Below are positions 5,589-11,203 of a DNA stretch of 11,203 nt, piece by piece. The stretch comes from Candidatus Woesearchaeota archaeon. GTDB lineage: Archaea; Nanobdellota; Nanobdellia; Woesearchaeales; GW2011-AR4. The notes beneath the pieces were generated by a model, which saw only the letters and a list, made by a program, of their open reading frames with translations, made no database searches and had not been told where the DNA came from. The DNA lies in NCBI GenBank assembly GCA_030631975.1, contig DAOVKD010000009.1, positions 1 to 11,203 on the forward strand. Direction: 5' to 3'. The translations under genes and the position numbers were made by a program. Numbering within the stretch: position 1 is the first letter of the stretch; the number at the start of each line of letters is the position of its first letter.

Positions 5589-6869
5589 ATGAAAAAAATA
5601 ATGATTTTTGCTATTGGATTTTTTATATCTTTGATTAGTTGTATATATTTAGTAGTTGCATATCCAACCGTTTATCCTATTGGAGTAACTATTTATAATG
5701 AAGCAGAAGCATATGAAGGTTATACTTCAATTGGGAATGCAGGGATGGGTAGGGGAAATAGTACAATATCCATAATTGATATGAAAGGAAATATACTTCA
5801 TGAGTGGTTTATCGGAGAGGGTGGAACCATACATGATCTAGTGTTTAAAAATGGTCATATACTTTCCAATCGTTTAAAAGCAGGAAAATGTCCTGTAAAT
5901 GGTTGTGTTGCTGCAGTAGAAGAAAGGGATTGGTATGGAAATATTATATGGACCTATGAGAATGACTATCTACATCACATAGCTGAAATAATGCCTGATG
6001 GAGGTATAGTAGCAATGTTCTGGAAAGAGCTTCCAGAAGAGCTGCATGATGAAGTTAAAGGCGGCGTTCCAGGTACTGAAGCAGAAGATGGCAAGATGTA
6101 TACAGATGCAATAAAAATTATAAATAGAAATAAAGAGGTTGTATGGGAATGGCATCCTGATAAGCAGCTTAATATAAGTGACTGGCCTCTTGGTTATAGT
6201 AATTCCAGAAAATATTGGCCAAATATTAACAGGGTGGTTTACTTACCAGAAGATAACTCTTTTAACAAAAAGGAAAGTTTGCTTGTAAGCTTTAGACATT
6301 GCGATACCCTTGCTATTATCAGGATAGATACAAAGGAAGTTGTCTGGAAATGGGGTAGAGGTGAAATATCCCATCAGCATGACCCGCATCTTTTAAGTAA
6401 TGGTAATATCATGGTTTTTGATAATGGTTATCACAGGCCAGAACCCGATAAAAAAAAGTTTTCAAGGGTTATTGAAATAAACCCAAGAATAAATGAAATT
6501 GTATGGGAGTATGCTGGGTTTATGCCTGATCGTATGGCAGGATTCAGCTTTTACAGCTTTATTGGAGGATTTGCTGAAAGGCTGCCAAATGGGAATACAT
6601 TAATAACTGAAACTACTGCAAGCAGAGTATTTGAAGTTAATTATGATGGCCAAATAGTATGGGAATATGTTCATCCAATAACGAATACAGACGCTGTGTT
6701 TAGATTTAGTCCAGATGAGGTTGATTGGCCTGAGCAGCTTCCTCCTCCTAATCCTGAACAAAAAAAGGTTCCTATGTTTGGTGCTCCTTCTAACAAAATT
6801 GGCATATTAATTATTGCAGCAATTATACTTGTTGGTTTGCTGTTTTACTTTAAACTAAAAAAGAAATAA
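5589..6869 (+). CDS. Membrane-anchored arylsulfotransferase (ASST)-like beta-propeller protein
   Basis: A 426-aa protein of the arylsulfotransferase family, which moves sulfate from one aryl ester to another acceptor without PAPS. It has an N-terminal membrane segment (about residues 4-25), a propeller built of repeats of the type 'G.ivWe(w/y)' (for example EVVWEWHP, EIVWEYAG, QIVWEYVHP), and a C-terminal membrane helix near residues 402-422 followed by KLKKK, so both ends appear anchored with the enzyme outside. The characteristic SHQHDPHLLSNGNIMVFDNG block carries His262, His264 and His267, and RLPNGNTLITE follows near the C-terminus. In the family a histidine carries the sulfuryl group; which one acts here is not certain. 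It is translationally close to the lipoprotein gene upstream and 14 nt before the sulfatase-like gene, which argues for one operon and linked substrates. Confidence 0.85.
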   Translation: MKKIMIFAIGFFISLISCIYLVVAYPTVYPIGVTIYNEAEAYEGYTSIGNAGMGRGNSTISIIDMKGNILHEWFIGEGGTIHDLVFKNGHILSNRLKAGKCPVNGCVAAVEERDWYGNIIWTYENDYLHHIAEIMPDGGIVAMFWKELPEELHDEVKGGVPGTEAEDGKMYTDAIKIINRNKEVVWEWHPDKQLNISDWPLGYSNSRKYWPNINRVVYLPEDNSFNKKESLLVSFRHCDTLAIIRIDTKEVVWKWGRGEISHQHDPHLLSNGNIMVFDNGYHRPEPDKKKFSRVIEINPRINEIVWEYAGFMPDRMAGFSFYSFIGGFAERLPNGNTLITETTASRVFEVNYDGQIVWEYVHPITNTDAVFRFSPDEVDWPEQLPPPNPEQKKVPMFGAPSNKIGILIIAAIILVGLLFYFKLKKK

Positions 6870-6883
6870 TTTTTGCTAATATC

Positions 6884-8236
6884 ATGAAAATCAAATATCA
6901 AAAAAAGAGGCTGAAATATTTGCTCCTTTTATTTCTGATTTTAGTAATTGCAGCTATTCTTTTTGCTGCTTTAAAAGATATAAATCAAACACAAATTTCA
7001 TGTGAAGAATGCAATTTAATAATAATTGGCATTGATACTCTGCGGGCAGACAGAGTCGGTTATTATAATTATGAACGAAACCTCACACCTGCCTTTGACA
7101 GTTTGGCAGAAAATTCTTATGTGTTTAAGAATGCAATTACACAGGCAAGCTGGACGTTACCTAGTTTCATGTCCATTTTTACTTCGACTTATCCTTCTCA
7201 GCACAAAGTTAAAAATAAGTTTTATATTAACGCAGGCCATATAAATACAACAAATTTGAAAAAGCTTTCACCAGATATAAAAACTCTGGCCGAGGTCATG
7301 AAACAAAATGGGTATGAAACTGCAGGCTTTACCGGCGGGGCAGGCGTGAGTTCTGAATTTGGCTTTGCCTCGGGGTTTGATGAGTATTATGATAAAGCCA
7401 ACTTCAGCAGTTTTAACACATCATTTTCTGCAGCCAAAGGATGGATATCAAAAAATAAAAATAAACCATTTTTTGCATTTATTCACGGTTATGATTGCCA
7501 CGGCGACTTTGAAATTGATTTTAAAAAAAGATTTTATTCAAGAAATGGCAGCGCAAATTACAAAGGAACAAAGGAAGAACATATTGCCTTACGTGAGAAA
7601 AAAATAAAAGAAGGGTCTTTAAATTTAAGCGAAGAGGATAAAGCTTTCTGGGAGAACCTTTATGATGATAAAGTTTTGAATATGGACTCTCAATTAGCCG
7701 AATTTGTGCAATACCTAAATGAAGAAAACATGGCTAATAAAACTATATTGGTTATTATCTCTGACCATGGCGATGAATTTTTAGAACATGGAGGAATCGA
7801 TCACGGCATGACACTATACGATGAACTTTTAAAGGTTATTTTTATTATAAAACTGCCCAGCCCCGATACAAAAATTCTGGAGGACCAGGTAAGATTAGTG
7901 GATGTTATGCCCACAATTTTAAATTTGCTTAACATAGGAATAGATAATAACCTAAAAAAACAAATACAAGGCGTAAGTTTAATTCCATTAATGCAGGGAA
8001 AGCATTTATACTTAGATGCTCTTTCAGAGACAGATTATAGGTGGTTTGCATCCAAAAAATCTATCAGAACTCATGATGATTGGAAACTCGTAATTGATTA
8101 CTTAAGCTGGGAAAAAGAGCTTTATAATTTAGCTGCAGACCCTGATGAAAAAAATAATCTTGTAAAATCTGAAAAAAATAAAGTTGAAGAATTAAGTGAA
8201 AAATTAAGTGATCGGATTAGCCAGGAAATTGATTAG
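6884..8236 (+). CDS. Membrane-anchored sulfatase / alkaline-phosphatase superfamily enzyme with Thr in the nucleophile position
   Basis: A 450-aa protein with a basic N-terminus and one membrane helix (about residues 12-30), so the catalytic domain is probably outside. Metal-binding motifs are visible: IGIDTLRADR (Asp51), ISDHGDE (Asp294, His295) and IDHGM (His307). The end, ELYNLAADPDEKNNL, is typical of sulfatases. Where true sulfatases have C/S-x-P-x-R with a formylglycine precursor, this protein has W-T-L-P-S-F, putting Thr91 at the nucleophile site and no Arg two residues after the Pro-Ser. Thr is the nucleophile in phosphodiesterase and phosphoglycerol-transferase branches of the superfamily, so it may act on phosphate rather than sulfate esters. 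Last gene of the operon with the lipoprotein and ASST-like genes; the pairing with ASST keeps a sulfate role open. Confidence 0.85.
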   Translation: MKIKYQKKRLKYLLLLFLILVIAAILFAALKDINQTQISCEECNLIIIGIDTLRADRVGYYNYERNLTPAFDSLAENSYVFKNAITQASWTLPSFMSIFTSTYPSQHKVKNKFYINAGHINTTNLKKLSPDIKTLAEVMKQNGYETAGFTGGAGVSSEFGFASGFDEYYDKANFSSFNTSFSAAKGWISKNKNKPFFAFIHGYDCHGDFEIDFKKRFYSRNGSANYKGTKEEHIALREKKIKEGSLNLSEEDKAFWENLYDDKVLNMDSQLAEFVQYLNEENMANKTILVIISDHGDEFLEHGGIDHGMTLYDELLKVIFIIKLPSPDTKILEDQVRLVDVMPTILNLLNIGIDNNLKKQIQGVSLIPLMQGKHLYLDALSETDYRWFASKKSIRTHDDWKLVIDYLSWEKELYNLAADPDEKNNLVKSEKNKVEELSEKLSDRISQEID

Positions 8237-8238
8237 AT

Positions 8239-8248
8239 GAAATATTTT
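8239..8248 (+). terminator. T-rich tract after the surface-enzyme operon
   Basis: Two bases beyond the sulfatase-like stop the plus strand reads AATATTTTTT, a six-T run of the kind that ends archaeal transcripts without a hairpin. It lies exactly between two converging reading frames. Sequence evidence is slight. Confidence 0.35.
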
Positions 8249-8482
8249 TTACGCATAATAAAACTTTCCCTTCTCCTTCTGCTCTCTGTCAAGCTTGGAT
8301 TCCAGTTTATTTACTCTAGGCATCAGATTTTCCTTATCCCTACGCAGTGTAATGCCCAGCTTCTTCAAAAACATGTTCATTCCATCTTCCATTGAATATG
8401 GTCCTTTAACAACACCTTCTTTAGCAGGAATGCCGTCAAAAACCCTTAATTTATCAGATAGGTAATCCAAAAACAAAATATA
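8249..8482 (-). pseudogene. Truncated duplicate of the ABCE1 C-terminus
   Basis: The 75 codons match the last 74-75 residues of the full ABCE1 gene: by eye 66 of 74 residues are identical, with conserved blocks SMEDGMNMF, LRRDKE and the terminal EKGKFYYA. At DNA level about 42 of some 230 positions differ, mostly silently, so the copy diverged while still coding for protein. Homology begins abruptly at ATATTTTG, inside the H-loop/FLDYL region; all nucleotide-binding motifs are missing. A TTG at 8476 is the only upstream start and has no binding site, so I call a pseudogene. It lies 23 bp beyond the stop of the hydrolase gene, so the two ABCE1 tails flank that gene as direct repeats. TAAAAACCTTTATA just before the homology resembles the purM TATA region. 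Confidence 0.85.
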
Positions 8483-8505
8483 AAGGTTTTTACAAGGATT
8501 TGATC

Positions 8506-9138
8506 CTAACCGGAATATTTAACAAACCATTCTTTTGCCAACCTTGCCGCATCTTCTAATTTTCCAGGCTCCTCGAAAAGATGCGTTGCACCTGGAACAA
8601 TTACCAGTTTCTTCTTAGCTTTAATTTGCCCATAAGCTTTCCTGTTGAGCTCAATAACAACATCATCATACCCGCCAACAATTAAAAGCGTAGGTGCTTT
8701 AACTTTTTGGAGATTTTTAGCCAAATCCGGTCTTCCTCCTCTGGAAACAACAGCATTTACATCAATTTCCGCAGCTGCCTGCAGCGCTGCCGCAGCGCCA
8801 GTGCTTGCTCCAAAATAACTTATTTTAATGTTTTTATGCCCTTTAATAAGCCATTTTGTTGCCGCTGCAAGACGCTCAACTAATAAATCAATATTAAAGC
8901 GGTTTTCATAAACAGCATCTTCCTCCTCTGTAAGCAAATCAAACAATAGGGTGCCTAAACCAGCCTTTTGCAAAACTCCCGCTACAAAGTTGTTTCTTGG
9001 GCTAAACCTGCTGCTGCCGCTGCCATGGGCAAATACAACAATACTTTTGGCATTCCTGGGTAAATTTAATATACCCTCAATTTCAACAGAGTCAGTTGAA
9101 ATTTTAACTAATTTTTCTTTATTATTTTCTTTCATCAT
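8506..9138 (-). CDS. Cytosolic dienelactone-hydrolase-like alpha/beta hydrolase
   Basis: A 210-aa protein without signal peptide. Landmarks are the oxyanion segment HGSGSS (residues 38-43), FDLLTEEED, the nucleophile elbow GASTG (Ser112), the acid in GGYDDVV and the catalytic His in GATHLFEE: a complete triad. The FDLLTEEE...RFNIDLL pattern is that of the dienelactone-hydrolase-like group often found beside phosphoribosyltransferases in bacteria; its physiological substrate is not established. ATG 9138 overlaps the ABCE1 TGA (ATGA), so translation is probably coupled; a second ATG follows at once. The gene lies between the full ABCE1 C-terminus and a diverged copy of it, which suggests arrival or rearrangement with an ABCE1-containing segment. 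No own promoter is evident. Confidence 0.88.
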   Translation of the reverse strand: MMKENNKEKLVKISTDSVEIEGILNLPRNAKSIVVFAHGSGSSRFSPRNNFVAGVLQKAGLGTLLFDLLTEEEDAVYENRFNIDLLVERLAAATKWLIKGHKNIKISYFGASTGAAAALQAAAEIDVNAVVSRGGRPDLAKNLQKVKAPTLLIVGGYDDVVIELNRKAYGQIKAKKKLVIVPGATHLFEEPGKLEDAARLAKEWFVKYSG

Positions 9139-10916
9139 GCATAATAAAATTTCCCCTTCTCTTTCTGCTCCCTATCCAGCCTGGAATCCAACTTATTAAC
9201 CCTGGGCATTAAACTTTCTTTATCTCTCCTTAAAGTAATGTTCAGCTTCTTTAAAAACATATTCATTCCGTCTTCCATTGAAAAAGGACCTTTAACAATA
9301 CCTTCTTTAGCAGGAACACCATCAAAAACCATTAATTTGTCAGATAAATAATCTAAAAACAAAATATCGTGGTCAACAATCAATGCAGATTTGTTTTCTA
9401 ATTCAACAAAATCACGAATAACCCTGGAAACAATCAGGCGCTGTTCAACATCCAAATAAGCGCTTGGCTCATCTAAAAGATAAAGCTCGGCATCTCTCCC
9501 TAAGCAATAAGCAATTGCAGCCTTTTGTAATTCTCCACCAGAAAGCTCATTCAACTTTTTCTCAAACAGTGGCTTTATATTCAACGGATTAATTATTTGA
9601 TTTGTATATTTTTTAACAGCATCTTTCAAAACAACCATTACCAGTTCATCATTGGACTCTAAATACTGGGGCTTATAGCTCACCTTGACATTTTCATTTA
9701 AATTCCCTTTACCAGCGGAGTTGGCGCCGGATATGGCCCCGGCATCTTTTTTAATCTCTCCTGCAAGAATCCTTACAAAAGTTGTCTTGCCAATTCCATT
9801 CTCTCCCAGAACGCCAATAACTTCTCCCTTGTTTATTTTACCATCTTCTGCGCTTAAAGAAAACTTTCCAAGCTTTTTACCAACACCAGACCATGAAACA
9901 AGCTCTTCTTTCTGCTTCTTGAAAAAAGGCTTCCTTGCCTCAAATTTTATCTTTTTGCCCCTAAACCTTATGTTCTCCTCTTTTAGGTAACCGCCAAGAT
10001 AAATATTAATTGCATTCTTAACGGGTTTTAAACCAGAAACACTGCCATAAGCATCTTCTGAACCATACATAATATGCGCTAAATCAGACATGTAGTCGAA
10101 AATAATTAAATCATGCTCAACAACCATGACAGCAGCATCCTTATCTAACAGGCTCCTGATAAATTTGCTTACATTAATTCTCTGCTTGATGTCAAGATAA
10201 CTGCTAGGCTCATCAAAAATATACAGATTAGCTTTTTTCAAAACAGCGGCAGCAATTGCCGCTCTTTGCAGTTCACCACCAGAAATTTTACTAATGTCAT
10301 TGTCTAATATATCCTCAATCTCAAGCTCTTTTGCCACCTCTTCCAATTTCCCTTTCTCATCAATTTTTTTTAACAAATCCTTAACTTTTCCTTTCTTTGC
10401 TTTTGGTATCAGATCAACATGCTGAGGCTTGTAACTTACCTTAATCTCTCCTTTCTCAACCTTTTCAAAAAACAACTGTGTTTCAGTTCCTTTAAAAAAA
10501 TTTATTATTTCCTTAAAATCAGCTTTTTTGCCAAAATCGCCAAAATTAGGCTTAAGCAAACCTCCAAGTATGCTTACAGCGCTGGATTTCCCAATTCCAT
10601 TTACACCCAAAATTCCAACAACCTTGCCAGACAACGGCATCGGCAAATTATACAATGCAAACTTGTTTTCACCATACCTGTGGATTGGTTTTTTGTCCAG
10701 CACCTCAGGCAAATTAACAATTTTTATTGCGTCACGAGCTGCTCTAACGCATATCCCACATCCAATGCACGTATTTTCATCTATCATAAGCAAGCCATCT
10801 TTCTCAATCTTTATGCACTCTACACCTCCCCTGTTAACAGGACAAAGGCTCTGAATATGCAGTTTCTTCTGCTTATCCTTCAGCTTCTCATTATCCACAA
10901 CAGCAATACGTTTCAT
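9135..10916 (-). CDS. abcE1: Ribosome-recycling ATPase ABCE1 / RLI, with one iron-sulfur cluster motif lost
   Basis: A 593-aa twin-ATPase that splits ribosomes after termination in archaea and eukaryotes. The order is normal: ferredoxin-like N-terminus (1-75), NBD1 with GVNGIGKSS, ISGGELQRAAI, FDEPSSYLD and EHD, hinge, NBD2 with GENGIGKTT, LSGGELQKAAI, LDEPSAYLD and DHD, and a conserved C-terminus. The N-terminus is odd. The family's first motif C-x4-C-x3-C-x3-CP has Leu12, Lys17 and Ile21 with only Cys25-Pro kept; the second, C-x2-C-x2-C-x3-CP, keeps Cys50, Cys53 and Cys56 but reads VRAARDAI without the last Cys. The four survivors are the ligand set of a single [4Fe-4S] cluster. The start at 10916 has a TATA box 25 nt upstream, hence leaderless. 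The stop overlaps the hydrolase start. Confidence 0.95.
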   Translation of the reverse strand: MKRIAVVDNEKLKDKQKKLHIQSLCPVNRGGVECIKIEKDGLLMIDENTCIGCGICVRAARDAIKIVNLPEVLDKKPIHRYGENKFALYNLPMPLSGKVVGILGVNGIGKSSAVSILGGLLKPNFGDFGKKADFKEIINFFKGTETQLFFEKVEKGEIKVSYKPQHVDLIPKAKKGKVKDLLKKIDEKGKLEEVAKELEIEDILDNDISKISGGELQRAAIAAAVLKKANLYIFDEPSSYLDIKQRINVSKFIRSLLDKDAAVMVVEHDLIIFDYMSDLAHIMYGSEDAYGSVSGLKPVKNAINIYLGGYLKEENIRFRGKKIKFEARKPFFKKQKEELVSWSGVGKKLGKFSLSAEDGKINKGEVIGVLGENGIGKTTFVRILAGEIKKDAGAISGANSAGKGNLNENVKVSYKPQYLESNDELVMVVLKDAVKKYTNQIINPLNIKPLFEKKLNELSGGELQKAAIAYCLGRDAELYLLDEPSAYLDVEQRLIVSRVIRDFVELENKSALIVDHDILFLDYLSDKLMVFDGVPAKEGIVKGPFSMEDGMNMFLKKLNITLRRDKESLMPRVNKLDSRLDREQKEKGKFYYA

Positions 10917-10936
10917 AAAGCATTAGATTTTTGTTG

Positions 10937-10968
10937 TATTTATAAAGATTAAGATAATGGGCTGTGCC
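10937..10968 (-). promoter_or_regulatory. ABCE1 promoter: TATA box plus upstream GGCACAGCCC element
   Basis: The minus strand reads TTTATAAATA over 10946-10937, centred about 25 nt before ATG 10916, the same spacing as at purM. GGCACAGCCC (10968-10959) stands 12 nt upstream of it. Confidence 0.75.
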
Positions 10969-11097
10969 TATTTAGGGGAGGCGGGTGGGCAAAATCATGC
11001 AATGATGGTAATTAAAATGTTATGTATGTGCATGAAATGATATTTAATAAATAAATCAAGATGCGACATTTTGCCTAAAGTCCGCTTTGGCACAGCC
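10960..11097. repeat. Nested inverted repeats between divergent ABCE1 and 11140 genes
   Basis: The outer pair is GGCTGTGCC (10960-10968) with GGCACAGCC (11089-11097). Inside it TTTAGG (10971-10976) pairs with CCTAAA (11074-11079), CAAAAT (10990-10995) with ATTTTG (11068-11073), and CATGCA (10996-11001) with TGCATG (11029-11034). These follow one another in nested order. A G-rich stretch, GGGGAGGCGGGTGGG (10975-10989), lies on one arm. A competing hairpin (11074-11090) has the loop TCCG. The region could be a pair of operators, a structured RNA or a small non-coding element; no reading frame here looks real. Confidence 0.5.
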
Positions 11098-11117
11098 AGC
11101 AAAGATACATTTAAATA
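11089..11117 (+). promoter_or_regulatory. Promoter of the 11140 gene: GGCACAGCC element plus TATA box
   Basis: CATTTAAATA (11108-11117) lies about 27 nt before ATG 11140, predicting a leaderless mRNA. CACAGCC (11091-11097) precedes it by 10 nt, in the same orientation and at nearly the same distance from the start codon as at ABCE1 and purM. Confidence 0.65.
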
Positions 11118-11139
11118 ACCAAAATAATAACCCCATAAT

Positions 11140-11203
11140 ATGAAATGCAAAATCTGCAGCAAGAACATAGAAACAACGTTTATGGGAAAGATATTAGGCA
11201 CAC
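11140..11203 (+). CDS. N-terminus of a small CxxC (zinc-ribbon-like) protein, cut by the window edge
   Basis: The 21 visible codons read MKCKICSKNIETTFMGKILGT. The CKIC knuckle next to the start suggests a short zinc-binding protein. I compared it with NrdR, which also begins with a Cys pair, but the residues after the first knuckle do not match. The gene is divergent from ABCE1 and shares its promoter element, so it may belong to the translation-linked set. Nothing more can be said from this fragment. Confidence 0.65.
   Translation, partial: MKCKICSKNIETTFMGKILGT

Noticed and set aside
8249..8476. A functional 75-aa protein starting at TTG 8476
   Set aside because: It is only the tail of ABCE1 without any ATPase motif, with no ribosome binding site, so a gene remnant is the simpler reading.
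10419..10952. 177-codon plus-strand frame opposite the ABCE1 N-terminus
   Set aside because: Antisense shadow of ABCE1; it even runs through the ABCE1 TATA box, and its translation resembles no protein family.
11140..11203. Start of nrdR itself, since it begins with a CxxC knuckle
   Set aside because: The residues after the knuckle (SKNIETTFMGKILGT) do not resemble the NrdR zinc ribbon.
1..11203. CRISPR array, insertion sequence or transposase
   Set aside because: No regularly spaced repeats and no transposase-like or Cas-like reading frame is present; the only repeats are the NrdR boxes, the ABCE1 tails and the local inverted repeats.

Overview
The window reads as an AT-rich archaeal chromosome segment. 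It carries an ABCE1/RLI ribosome-recycling ATPase, an archaeal AbrB-PhoU type regulator, and promoters of the archaeal TTTATAAATA type placed about 25 bp from the start codon, so several genes look leaderless. Compact genes, very small zinc-ribbon and acidic proteins and a shortened iron-sulfur domain in ABCE1 suggest a DPANN-type lineage. That placement is an inference and I cannot fix the phylum.

Layout. 1-1506 (minus): N-terminal two thirds of an adenosylcobalamin-dependent ribonucleotide reductase (NrdJ) with an ATP-cone, preceded by two tandem NrdR-box-like palindromes. 1736-2289 (minus): a likely operon of three tiny genes (50, 43 and 34 aa), each with a strong Shine-Dalgarno sequence. 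Between the first two lies a 120-nt element made of two long perfect hairpins whose loops are complementary over 8 nt. 2451-3506 (plus): AbrB-PhoU regulator, apparently starting at an ATC codon. 3503-4597 (minus): PurM-like AIR synthase, overlapping PhoU tail to tail by 4 bp. 4749-8236 (plus): a three-gene operon of exported or membrane-anchored enzymes: a lipoprotein alpha/beta hydrolase, an arylsulfotransferase-like beta-propeller protein, and an alkaline-phosphatase/sulfatase superfamily enzyme with Thr at the nucleophile position. 8249-8482 (minus): a decayed second copy of the ABCE1 C-terminus. 8506-9138 (minus): a cytosolic dienelactone-hydrolase-like protein overlapping the end of the full ABCE1 gene (9135-10916, minus). 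11140 to the end (plus): start of a small CxxC protein.

How it fits together. Housekeeping functions (dNTP synthesis, purine synthesis, ribosome recycling, phosphate regulation) are interleaved with one surface-enzyme cluster that probably moves or removes sulfate or phosphate groups outside the cell. Three leaderless promoters (purM, ABCE1, the 11140 gene) share CACAGCC about 44 nt upstream of the start codon; a weaker version precedes the surface operon. The most novel items are the two-hairpin element inside the small-protein operon, the ABCE1 that has lost exactly the ligand set of one of its two iron-sulfur clusters, the shared -44 element, and the paired NrdR boxes in an archaeal setting.
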